Below are positions 9,818 to 17,671 of a stretch of DNA of 64,000 nucleotides, in pieces. A program made the translations under genes and the position numbers. The stretch's first letter is position 1. Each line of letters begins with the position of its first letter. This DNA comes from Flavicella marina (GTDB lineage Bacteria; Bacteroidota; Bacteroidia; Flavobacteriales; Flavobacteriaceae), in NCBI RefSeq assembly GCF_009193215.1, contig NZ_VYVA01000001.1, positions 1,116,001-1,180,000 of the forward strand, in the 5' to 3' direction. The notes beneath the pieces are model-generated. The model was given only the letters and a program-made list of their open reading frames with translations, was not told the origin of the DNA and searched no databases.

Positions 9818-10297
9818 TTAAAACAAACGTTCTTGTTTTTGACCACTTTCGTGTTCTAGTAGCCATTTTTTTCTCCAAAGACCCCAAGCGTAACCTGTTA
9901 GTTCTCCATCAGAACCAATGATACGGTGACAAGGCTGTAGGATGGCAATTAAATTTTTACCGTTTGCATTGGCTACAGCTCTTATCGCTTTTGGTTTATG
10001 AAGAATTTTACTTTGTTCACTATAACTCAATGTTTTTCCAAAAGGGATGTTTTGCAAACTTTGCCAAGCTTTTCTTTGAAATTCTGTTCCTTGTGGGTTT
10101 AGTTTTACAGTAAAGACAGTTCTTTTGCCTTCAAAATATTCTTGTAGTTGCGTTACACATTCTTGAAGTACAGGTGGAATAGTCTTTGTAACTGGCGAAT
10201 TTTTATCAGAAAAAGTAATAGATCGAATTCCGTCTGTATCTCCGTTAATTTTTGCAATACCAATAGGTGTAGCGATTTTTATTTTTTCTAATTTCAT
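9818..10297 (-). CDS. ogt: Methylated-DNA--protein-cysteine methyltransferase
   Basis: The 159-residue protein transfers the methyl group from O6-methylguanine in DNA to its own cysteine. The acceptor site is the PCHRII motif (LQPCHRIIGSDGELTGY), and the helix-turn-helix with the arginine finger (KAIRAVANANGKN) precedes it. I place the start at the ATG at 10297 (MKLEKIKIATPIG), because an upstream in-frame ATG would add 26 residues overlapping the tatD gene and matches nothing in the family. It lies 10 bases after the tatD stop, so the two are probably one operon. Ogt rather than Ada, since no N-terminal zinc domain or AraC part is present. Confidence 0.93.
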   Translation of the reverse strand: MKLEKIKIATPIGIAKINGDTDGIRSITFSDKNSPVTKTIPPVLQECVTQLQEYFEGKRTVFTVKLNPQGTEFQRKAWQSLQNIPFGKTLSYSEQSKILHKPKAIRAVANANGKNLIAILQPCHRIIGSDGELTGYAWGLWRKKWLLEHESGQKQERLF

Positions 10298-10307
10298 GGT
10301 GGTTGTG

Positions 10308-11075
10308 TTAAATGCCAAAAATATCTTTTGAATTTTGGGTAGTAATAGCTGCAATCTCTTCAGCAGGTAATTCATAGATATCAGATAATTTATCGATGAC
10401 CTGTACTAAGTAACTACTTTCATTTCTTTTCCCTCTATTGGGTGTTGGAGCCAAATAAGGAGCATCTGTTTCTAAGACAATTTCAGAAAGCGGAATTTCA
10501 TGTAAAAATTTGTCAATTTTTCCGTTCTTGAAAGTTACGACACCTCCGATTCCTAGTTTCATGTTTAAAGAAATAGCTTGTTTTGCTTGTGCTAGGTTAC
10601 CGGTAAAGCAGTGAAATATTCCAAATAAATCGTCACTTTTCTCTTCTTCTAAAATTTCAAAAACTTCATCAAAAGCATCTCTGCAATGTATGTTGATTGG
10701 CATTTTTCTTTCTTTTGCCCATTGTATTTGCGTTCTAAAAGCTTGTTGCTGCTCTTTCAAAAACGTTTTATCCCAATACAAATCAATTCCGATTTCTCCG
10801 ATAGCATAAAACTTTTTTTTGTCGAGCCATTCTTTTATCAAGTTCAATTCTTTTTCGAAATTTTCTTTTACATGTGTTGGGTGTAACCCCATCATCAAGA
10901 AAATATTTTCAGGAAATTCTGTTTCTAAATCCAACATCGATTGTGTGTATTCACTGTCGATGGCTGGAATAAAAAAACGAGTCACACCAGCGTCAATAGC
11001 TCTTTGAATAACGGTTGCTCTATCTTCGTTAAATTGTTCACTGTACAAATGAGTGTGCGTATCGGTAATGGTCAT
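10308..11075 (-). CDS. tatD: TatD family metal-dependent hydrolase
   Basis: The 255-residue protein shows the amidohydrolase metal-binding pattern of TatD DNases: THTHLY at the N-terminus (first two histidines), IGEIGIDLYW (metal-bridging glutamate), INIHCRDAFDE, GIFHCFTGN, and ETDAPYLAPTPNRGKRNE (catalytic aspartate). Members are cytosolic 3'-5' exonucleases acting on DNA or RNA ends, although the biological role differs between species. It is the upstream gene of a probable two-gene unit with ogt, which would join two DNA-maintenance functions. Confidence 0.92.
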   Translation of the reverse strand: MTITDTHTHLYSEQFNEDRATVIQRAIDAGVTRFFIPAIDSEYTQSMLDLETEFPENIFLMMGLHPTHVKENFEKELNLIKEWLDKKKFYAIGEIGIDLYWDKTFLKEQQQAFRTQIQWAKERKMPINIHCRDAFDEVFEILEEEKSDDLFGIFHCFTGNLAQAKQAISLNMKLGIGGVVTFKNGKIDKFLHEIPLSEIVLETDAPYLAPTPNRGKRNESSYLVQVIDKLSDIYELPAEEIAAITTQNSKDIFGI

Positions 11076-11188
11076 ATTTGTAAAAAAATCTAAATTCGGT
11101 AAAGGTTTTCAAGACAAGATTGTTTTTTTTGAAAACTTTATCATGTAGAAACCGAAAGCATTAATATATTTGGTAAAAATACTCTAAA

Positions 11189-11626
11189 ATGGCTAGTCTT
11201 AAAAAAAGCTTGGTAAAAAAAGGTTATGTTCAAATACCTGTTAAAATCACGAAAACCAACCACATGGTGGTAAAGGTAAAATTAAATGGTGTGAAAGGAC
11301 GATTTATTTTAGATACCGGAGCTTCAAATTCATGTGTAGGATTTGATCAAGTTGCGCAATTTTTAATTGAAACAAGTGAGTCTGAAGTAAAGGCAGCAGG
11401 TGCTGGGGCCGTTGGTATGGAGACGAGAAACTCTCAAGACAATACCTTAAAAATGGCTGGGTGGAAGACGAAAAAATGCAACTTGGTAATTTTTGATATG
11501 TCACATGTAAATGAGGCCTTGATAGCGCATGGAGCCAAACCCATAAACGGAATAATCGGAGCAGATATTTTACGCTCTGGAAAGGCGATTATTGATTATA
11601 AGAATGATTGTTTTTATTTGAAGTAA
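11189..11626 (+). CDS. Retropepsin-like aspartic protease (clan AA)
   Basis: The 145-residue protein has the single DTGAS active-site motif (GRFILDTGASNSCVG, about residues 37-51) and a second hydrophobic-Gly region (INGIIGADILRSGKAIIDY) that form the psi-loop halves of a retropepsin-like fold. One copy per chain means it must dimerise to be active. There is no signal peptide or membrane helix, so it appears cytosolic. It is not in an operon: the flanking tatD gene is divergent, and it ends base-to-base with the convergent CLC gene. Proteolytic activity is inferred from the motif; the substrate is unknown. Confidence 0.8.
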   Translation: MASLKKSLVKKGYVQIPVKITKTNHMVVKVKLNGVKGRFILDTGASNSCVGFDQVAQFLIETSESEVKAAGAGAVGMETRNSQDNTLKMAGWKTKKCNLVIFDMSHVNEALIAHGAKPINGIIGADILRSGKAIIDYKNDCFYLK

Positions 11627-12901
11627 TTAAACTTCTTTTAGAAGCTTTCCCTTATGGTGATCTAAGTCTTGGTTTTTAGAACTTCCGATTACTTGAGAAG
11701 AGTATATTCCTGAATGACCCGAAAATAAATAGGCAACAATACAAGCAATTGCTATAAATACGCCAGCTTCAATCCCAAATAGTTCAATTCCCATCATGGT
11801 ACAAGCAATAGGAGTGTTGGTAGCTCCAGAGAATACGGCTACAAAGCCCATACCTGCTAATAGTGCCATTGGTAAAGGTAAAAACAAAGCCAATGCATTC
11901 CCCAATGTAGCGCCAATAAAAAACAATGGAGTTACTTCACCCCCTTTAAAACCAACACCAATTGTAAACGTCGTTAGTAAAATTTTTAGTGCGAAATCGT
12001 AGTATGGTAAAGGGTTTACAAAAGCTTCCTCAATAATGGGAACACCTAAACCGATATATTTAGTAGTACCCATTACGTAAACACTTAAAGCTATAAATAT
12101 ACCACCAACAAATGGACGTAGCGGTGGGTATTTTATTTTATTCGCATAGCCTTGAAAAAACGGAATTCCTTTTGAAAAGATTCTTCCTGCAATTCCAAAA
12201 AAGACACCACTTAAAATAGCGACTAAAAATGTCAATATATCAATTTCTGGTACTAAGTCTACTACATAATGAGAATGATGTACACCCCAAGCCAAACAAA
12301 CGTAATCGGCGACAACAGCCGCTAAAAAACTAGGCACGATCGCTTCGTATCGCATTCTCCCAACAATCAAGACTTCAAGTGCAAAAATAGCACCAGCCAA
12401 TGGGGTTCCGAAAACGGAAGCAAAACCAGCAGAAATACCAATTACAATGATAATTTTTCTGTTTTCGTGACTGAATTTAAAAATTTTGGATAGCTGATCT
12501 ACCAAAGCACCACCCATCTGAATAGCAGTACCTTCTCGTCCTGCAGACCCACCAAATAAATGAGTCAAAACGGTACCGATATAAACAAAAGGAGCCATTT
12601 TTAATGGAATAATATCTTTTGGACTGTGAATTTCATCAATCAGTTGATTGTTTCCTTTTACGACATCTTTTCCCCAATAATGATACATCAATCCAATTAC
12701 GAGTCCTCCAATTGGTAAGAAAGCAATGATCCATGTATTGGCTTCTCGTAAATCTGTAACAAAATATAGCGATTCTAGTAATAGGGCAGAAGCAGAGCCT
12801 ACAAAGATCCCTGCAACAATCGCGATTAATAACCATTTCAATAAATGTTCGGTAATCTTAAAATAAACCGCAATTAGGGATTCTTTTTGAAAAAAATTCA
12901 T
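11627..12901 (-). CDS. CLC family anion/proton antiporter, probably fluoride-type (CLC-F)
   Basis: The 424-residue membrane protein shows the CLC hallmarks: GREGT with the external gating glutamate (about residue 123), GISAGFASVFGTPLAGAIFA, and FKGGEVTPLFFIGATLGN. The canonical chloride motif GSGIP is not present; the equivalent stretch reads KGNNQLIDEIH (about residues 82-92), as in the fluoride/proton antiporter branch. There is no C-terminal CBS pair. I prefer the start at 12901 (MNFFQKESLIAV); a longer version from 12937 adds a polar stretch before a typical N-terminus. It ends exactly against the convergent retropepsin gene. Ion specificity is an inference from motifs. Confidence 0.88.
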   Translation of the reverse strand: MNFFQKESLIAVYFKITEHLLKWLLIAIVAGIFVGSASALLLESLYFVTDLREANTWIIAFLPIGGLVIGLMYHYWGKDVVKGNNQLIDEIHSPKDIIPLKMAPFVYIGTVLTHLFGGSAGREGTAIQMGGALVDQLSKIFKFSHENRKIIIVIGISAGFASVFGTPLAGAIFALEVLIVGRMRYEAIVPSFLAAVVADYVCLAWGVHHSHYVVDLVPEIDILTFLVAILSGVFFGIAGRIFSKGIPFFQGYANKIKYPPLRPFVGGIFIALSVYVMGTTKYIGLGVPIIEEAFVNPLPYYDFALKILLTTFTIGVGFKGGEVTPLFFIGATLGNALALFLPLPMALLAGMGFVAVFSGATNTPIACTMMGIELFGIEAGVFIAIACIVAYLFSGHSGIYSSQVIGSSKNQDLDHHKGKLLKEV

Positions 12902-13006
12902 AGGTTTTGTTTGCTGAGGATGTGCAAATATAACCAATCTGTTTTATTTGCTTCTTGATTGACGTTTAGAACAATTTTGTTAAAAATTAATCAGAACATC
13001 GTAAAA

Positions 13007-13044
13007 ACAAAAAAGCCTAATAGTTTTTCTATTAGGCTTATCGA
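13007..13044 (-). terminator. Terminator of the peroxiredoxin gene
   Basis: AAGCCTAATAG, a T5 loop and CTATTAGGCTT form an 11-base-pair stem with an A run before it, just past the peroxiredoxin stop on the minus strand. Confidence 0.85.
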
Positions 13045-13058
13045 TTGACAAATAGTTT

Positions 13059-13697
13059 TTATTTGTTTGGCTGAGGTGTCATTCTTAAATAAGGTTTCAC
13101 TTCAGTGTATCCTTTAGGGAAAATGGCATCTATATCTTCAGTTTTTATTGCTGGTACTACCACGCAATCATCACCATCTTGCCAATTAGCAGGTGTAGCC
13201 ACTTTATGGTAAGCGGTCAATTGTAATGAGTCAATTACGCGGATCAATTCATCGAAATTTCTACCTGTTGAAGCAGGATATGTAATGATTAATTTAATCG
13301 TTTTATCCGGAGCAATGATAAATACCGAACGAACAGTTAAATTGTTATCAGCATTTGGATGAATCATGTCATACAGGTTTGCTACTTTTTTGTTTTCATC
13401 TGCGATGATTGGAAAGTTTACTGTAGTGTTTTGAGTTTCGTTGATGTCTTTGATCCAACCTTGGTGTGATGCAACACCATCCACACTTAACGCAGCTACT
13501 TTTACATTTCTTTGGTTGAATTGGTCCGTGTATTTTGCAACGGTTCCTAATTCTGTTGTACAAACTGGTGTGTAATCTGCTGGGTGAGAAAACAACAATC
13601 CCCATCCTTCTCCTAACCACTCGTGAAAATTGATAGTTCCTTCTGAAGTTTCTGCCGTGAAATCTGGAGCGACATCTCCTAATCTTAACGTTGCCAT
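13059..13697 (-). CDS. Peroxiredoxin, Prx6 / 1-Cys class
   Basis: The 212-residue thioredoxin-fold peroxidase reduces hydroperoxides in the cytosol. The peroxidatic cysteine sits in SHPADYTPVCTTELG (about residue 46), and the Prx6-type C-terminal extension is present (PANWQDGDDCVVVPAI, FPKGYTEVKPYLRMTPQP). The only other obvious cysteine is in the GDDCVVV stretch, conserved in this class. No electron-donor gene is adjacent. It has its own terminator, and about 120 bases of upstream sequence before the next gene. Very typical length and no oddities. Confidence 0.93.
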   Translation of the reverse strand: MATLRLGDVAPDFTAETSEGTINFHEWLGEGWGLLFSHPADYTPVCTTELGTVAKYTDQFNQRNVKVAALSVDGVASHQGWIKDINETQNTTVNFPIIADENKKVANLYDMIHPNADNNLTVRSVFIIAPDKTIKLIITYPASTGRNFDELIRVIDSLQLTAYHKVATPANWQDGDDCVVVPAIKTEDIDAIFPKGYTEVKPYLRMTPQPNK

Positions 13698-13844
13698 AGT
13701 TTTATTTTTTTAGTTTTTAGAAGAGCTAAATTAGTTTTTTTTACATAAACGTATGTTAATTTTATTCAAAGGTTTGCATAAGATACGTAGCGCACTGACC
13801 TAAAGGTATTTTATTGTGCTTTAGCCTGTTTTTCGATAGGATCA

Positions 13845-13877
13845 AAAAAAACCATATCGTGAGATATGGTTTTTGTC
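13845..13877 (-). terminator. Terminator of the T9SS module-repeat gene
   Basis: AAAAAACCATATC, GTGA loop, GATATGGTTTTT. It lies 20 bases past the stop at 13898 on the minus strand. Confidence 0.8.
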
Positions 13878-13897
13878 AGTATTTATTAAGAATTCGT

Positions 13898-15994
13898 TTA
13901 TTTTTTCACTAGTTTTTGACTTGCACTTCCATGATCCGTATTGATGATGGCAACATACATACCTGGAATCAAAGCTGAACCATCAATTTCTGTTGAAAGA
14001 GCATTGGGTTGCATTGAAATCACTTTTTCACCTACGACATTAAATACCTCAATAGAATTGATATACTCACTTTCAGTAGAAATATTCCAGTTGTTTCCAG
14101 TTGGGTTCGGATAAATTGCCAAATCTTCTGCATCAAAATTATTGATACTTAATAAACCACAAGTGTCCCCAACTGTATATGAGAAATATTTTGTGATTAC
14201 AGATCCACCAGCATAGGCAAATTTACAACCAAAGCTAACCACTTCTCCGTTTGTTTTTCCAGATATGTCAGCTGAGAATATAGCACCCGAAGTATTTGTC
14301 ATCATAGTTTCACTAAAAGGACTTTCTTCCCATAAGAACCCTACAATTCCTACTTCATTGTCTAACAATTCAAAGGTGATTCGTAGATCTCCATTTACAA
14401 GTGTTTGAAAGGCGTAGTTGTAGCCAACTGAAAAAGATCCTTGTTGACTTTCAGTAGAATTCCCATCACATGATGTGTTGGTGTCTACAGAGAATGAAAT
14501 TGTATAGGTTTTTACAGTGTTTGTGTCTTCAGATGTAACTGTTACTGTTGCATCTCCAGGAAGTTGAGTCGCTTGAGCAATCACAATACTTGCTCCGCTA
14601 TGTGACTTTGTAGCTAAAGTAATTTGAGGAATCGTTGTCGTTCCTTTAGGTAGCACTACAGAGTAGTTCAACTCAGATCCTGAAAAACCTGATATTGTTT
14701 CGCTGTCAACCTTTAGGTCAGATAATGTAGCGTCTGTTAGAGGGTTAACAGGGTTTTTCCAAAAATATATATTGTCTAAAAATACAGTACCATTACCAAC
14801 AGTTTTGAATTGAACAGCAGCAGTAAGATTTCTTCCTGCATCAGCATAAAAACTTAAAGGGATGTCAATACCTACCCATTGTCCGGTTGTGATACCATCT
14901 GTAGCAGCAATATCGTAATGATTTTCACCCCCAGCAATTAAGAAAAATTGTAAAGCGGTCGCATCCGTGGTGTAGTAATCTAAATGTACATATTCCATTG
15001 CTGAAACGTCAGAACTGGTATATTCAATACCTTGGTAATTAAGGTTCTTGTACTTTAGGGTGTTGTTTGTGTTGATTTGAATCTCTGAATAAACAGTAGC
15101 TTGTCCCCAACCAGGGTTTAATCCAGTTGCAATACTTGTGTAAGTATCACTGTATACCGAAATAACATTTTCGCTATCGTGTGTCGGATCTGTCGCAGCT
15201 GAAGTTGGAGTTGGATCTATGGTGAAGTTAATCGTTACCATGTTGGTTGTTATTCCATCTTGAGCAGTTACTAAAATCGTTGTAGTACCAGGAAGACTTA
15301 AAGCATTTGTTACCTGAGTTGTTGCGCTTCCATCAGTGGTAGTAGCTACTACCGTTGGAACTATAACTGTTCCAGAAGCAAGTTCAATAGTGTAAGTTGA
15401 AGTCAATGAACCGAAACCTGCTATAGTGGTTCCATTTACAGTTAAATCACTTAAAGAAGTATCTGTTCCAGCTGCCGTTGGGTTTTTCCAAAAATATAAA
15501 TTGTCGAAATAAACTGTTCCATTACCAACAGTTTTAAATTGAATAGCATTGGTAAGATCTCTTCCTGCATCTGAATAAAAGCTTAAAGGTATGTCAATAC
15601 CTACCCATTGTCCGGTTGTGATACCATCTGTAGCTGCAATGTCATAATGATTTTCACCTCCAGCAATTAAGAAAAATTGTAAGGCGGTAGCGTCATCAGT
15701 ATAATAATCTAAATGTACATATTCCATTGCCGAAACATCTGAACCAGTATATTCGAGTCCTTGATAATTTAAATTGGCGTATTTTAACGTATTGTTCGAG
15801 CTTATCTGAACTTCAGAATAACTTGTAGTTTGTCCCCAGTTAGGGTTAAGGTTGGTGGCAATACTAGTGTATGCATCACTGTACACAGAAATTACATCTG
15901 TACTTGCATTTGTAGGTGTGGGAGCAGCTGTTCCCGGTTGTGAAAATGCGAATGACGCACAAAATAAAAATAATAGAAAGGTAATTTTTTTCAT
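13898..15994 (-). CDS. T9SS-exported protein with two carbohydrate-binding-like modules
   Basis: The 698-residue protein starts with a signal peptide (MKKITFLLFLFCASFAFSQ). Two nearly identical modules of about 137 residues follow (residues about 34-170 and 275-412, each starting VISVYSD and ending FWKNP), each with a jelly-roll pattern (YVHLDYYT, FFLIAGGENHYDI, TVYFDNLYFW). Each is followed by a cadherin-like beta-sandwich (SLSDLTVNGTTIAGF; TLSDLKVDSETISGF). A further beta domain and a type A T9SS sorting domain close the protein (LAIYPNPTGNNW, PGMYVAII, QKLVKK). No catalytic domain is visible. Such modules occur attached to flavobacterial glycan hydrolases, so I infer a surface or secreted glycan-binding protein. 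No PUL gene is adjacent. Confidence 0.82.
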   Translation of the reverse strand: MKKITFLLFLFCASFAFSQPGTAAPTPTNASTDVISVYSDAYTSIATNLNPNWGQTTSYSEVQISSNNTLKYANLNYQGLEYTGSDVSAMEYVHLDYYTDDATALQFFLIAGGENHYDIAATDGITTGQWVGIDIPLSFYSDAGRDLTNAIQFKTVGNGTVYFDNLYFWKNPTAAGTDTSLSDLTVNGTTIAGFGSLTSTYTIELASGTVIVPTVVATTTDGSATTQVTNALSLPGTTTILVTAQDGITTNMVTINFTIDPTPTSAATDPTHDSENVISVYSDTYTSIATGLNPGWGQATVYSEIQINTNNTLKYKNLNYQGIEYTSSDVSAMEYVHLDYYTTDATALQFFLIAGGENHYDIAATDGITTGQWVGIDIPLSFYADAGRNLTAAVQFKTVGNGTVFLDNIYFWKNPVNPLTDATLSDLKVDSETISGFSGSELNYSVVLPKGTTTIPQITLATKSHSGASIVIAQATQLPGDATVTVTSEDTNTVKTYTISFSVDTNTSCDGNSTESQQGSFSVGYNYAFQTLVNGDLRITFELLDNEVGIVGFLWEESPFSETMMTNTSGAIFSADISGKTNGEVVSFGCKFAYAGGSVITKYFSYTVGDTCGLLSINNFDAEDLAIYPNPTGNNWNISTESEYINSIEVFNVVGEKVISMQPNALSTEIDGSALIPGMYVAIINTDHGSASQKLVKK
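14757..15895 (-). repeat. Intragenic tandem module duplication
   Basis: About 410 bases at 15484-15895 and at 14757-15170 encode the two copies of the binding-like module. Long stretches are identical or nearly so at the DNA level (for example the part encoding ENHYDIAATDGITTGQWVGI), which suggests a recent duplication or gene conversion. Confidence 0.8.
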
Positions 15995-16352
15995 AAAATA
16001 TTGGTTTTGATTAGTTTATGAAAAGTATGTTTATTTACTTAAAACCGGTCTTATTAAGACTATACCCTAACTTAACAAGGCTTGTTTTTCAGCTTTTCCT
16101 ATCAAAAGGAAGGGTTCAGAGGAAGAATGGGGCTTGGTAAAAATGTACGCTGTAGAGTTGATGTTAAGTTTTGTTGTAGCTATTGTAGTTTTTTAGAAGT
16201 TTAATAATCGAATAGATTTTGATCTAAAGAGAATATTCGTGTTTTACGCACTTCGAAGTTGAGGGATTCTAATTTGATTTAAGAAGGTGTTAAAAAACAA
16301 AAAATCCCATATCTTCTAGATATGGGATTTTTAATATGATAAGTTAGAATTT
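15995..16352. other. Intergenic region
   Basis: This 358-base gap holds the upstream region of the T9SS module-repeat gene and, at its right side, the sucB terminator. I saw no convincing TAnnTTTG promoter on the minus strand, no small gene and no RNA structure beyond the terminator. Confidence 0.5.
16297..16335 (-). terminator. Terminator of sucA-sucB
   Basis: AAAAAATCCCATATC, loop TTCTA, GATATGGGATTTTT, lying 20 bases past the sucB stop on the minus strand. Confidence 0.88.
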
Positions 16353-17573
16353 TTATAACTCTAAAGCTTTTTTAGGATTGTTATTCATCAACAATTCAAT
16401 TGGGTTTTCAATAGCTTCTTTGATAGCTACTAAGAAACCAACAGACTCTCTACCGTCAACAATTCTATGGTCGTAAGACAAGGCAACATACATTATAGGT
16501 TGGATTACTACTTGACCATTTACTGCCATTGGACGCTCAACAATATTGTGCATTCCTAAAATTGCAGATTGTGGTGGGTTGATGATAGGCGTTGACAACA
16601 TAGAACCAAAAACACCACCGTTAGTGATTGTAAATGTACCACCTGTCATTTCATCTACAGTAATCTGACCATCACGAGCTCTTAATGCTAAACGTTTTAC
16701 TTCGCTTTCAACTCCTCTGAAAGATAAGTTTTCAGCATTTCTTATAACAGGTACCATCAAACCTTTTGGCCCAGATACTGCGATGGAAATATCAGCAAAA
16801 TCATTTTTAATTTGGTAGTCACCATCAATCATTGAGTTTACATCAGGGTACAATTCCAAAGCTCTTGTGACTGCTAATGTAAAGAAAGACATGAATCCTA
16901 ATCCAACACCGTGTTTAGATTTGAATTCTTCTTTATATTGATTACGTAAATCAAATATTGGTTGCATGTTTACTTCGTTAAATGTAGTTAACATGGCAGT
17001 GTCATTTTTAACAGAAACCAAACGCTGTGCTACTTTTCTACGCAACATAGACATTTTTTTACGCTCTGTTCCTCTACTTCCATTAGAAGTTCCCATTGCT
17101 GGAGTTGCGTTTAAAGCATCTTCTTTTGTGATTCTTCCATCTTTACCTGATCCGGCAACAGATGCATTATCAATCCCTTTTTCATCGAGGATTTTTTGTG
17201 CAGCTGGAGCAGCAGTTCCTGTAGCATAGGTTGCTGGTTCTGCAGATTTAGGTGCTTCTGCAACTGGAGCAGCAGCTGGTACTTCTTCTTTTGCTGGAGC
17301 AGCAGCAGGCGCTTCTGATCCACCTTCTGGTTTTGCCGCACCCATATCAATTAAACAAACAACAGCACCAACTTCAACAGCATCTCCTTCTTCTGCTTTT
17401 AAAGTGATAATTCCACTTTCTTCTGCAGGTAATTCTAGAGTTGCTTTGTCTGAATCTACTTCAGCTATTGGCTGATCTTTTTCTACATAATCTCCATCTT
17501 CTACTAACCAAGATGCTATTTCTACTTCTGTAATTGATTCCCCCGGAGAAGGAACTTTCATTTCTAAAATCAT
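16353..17573 (-). CDS. sucB: 2-oxoglutarate dehydrogenase E2, dihydrolipoyl succinyltransferase
   Basis: The 406-residue E2 core transfers the succinyl group to CoA in the TCA cycle complex. The single lipoyl domain carries the lipoylated lysine in [11 protein letters not shown] (about residue 43). An Ala/Pro/Glu-rich linker follows (about 80-110), then the peripheral subunit-binding domain ([20 protein letters not shown], about 122-150), and the catalytic domain ends with the active-site [11 protein letters not shown] motif (His/Asp near 375-380). It is the second gene of the sucA-sucB operon; the 98-base gap to sucA contains a 21-base repeat (17645-17665). E3 is not in the window. Confidence 0.96.
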   Translation of the reverse strand: MILEMKVPSPGESITEVEIASWLVEDGDYVEKDQPIAEVDSDKATLELPAEESGIITLKAEEGDAVEVGAVVCLIDMGAAKPEGGSEAPAAAPAKEEVPAAAPVAEAPKSAEPATYATGTAAPAAQKILDEKGIDNASVAGSGKDGRITKEDALNATPAMGTSNGSRGTERKKMSMLRRKVAQRLVSVKNDTAMLTTFNEVNMQPIFDLRNQYKEEFKSKHGVGLGFMSFFTLAVTRALELYPDVNSMIDGDYQIKNDFADISIAVSGPKGLMVPVIRNAENLSFRGVESEVKRLALRARDGQITVDEMTGGTFTITNGGVFGSMLSTPIINPPQSAILGMHNIVERPMAVNGQVVIQPIMYVALSYDHRIVDGRESVGFLVAIKEAIENPIELLMNNNPKKALEL

Positions 17574-17644
17574 TGTGACTAATTTTAAAGTTGTGCTCGT
17601 TTATTATGCAAGCAATATTGTTTGTTAATTTTATTCTTTTAGGT

Positions 17645-17665
17645 ACACTGAGCTTGTCGAAGTGT
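17645..17665. repeat. Copy of a 21-base intergenic repeat in the sucA-sucB gap
   Basis: ACACTGAGCTTGTCGAAGTG followed by T is found here and identically at 59955-59975, with a degenerate relative at 48229-48246. The outer five bases form an inverted repeat. Here it lies 6 bases past the sucA stop. Confidence 0.8.
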
Positions 17666-17671
17666 ACAAAT

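Noticed and set aside
9818-10375. Longer ogt start at 10375
   Set aside because: It adds 26 residues that overlap tatD and are not part of the family; the ATG at 10297 gives the normal N-terminus.
12902-13058. Fluoride riboswitch before the CLC gene
   Set aside because: On the minus strand I did not find the conserved crcB-motif sequence; only a terminator of the peroxiredoxin gene is clear.
14757-15895. Insertion sequence or CRISPR-like repeat
   Set aside because: The repeats are in frame inside one coding region and encode protein modules.
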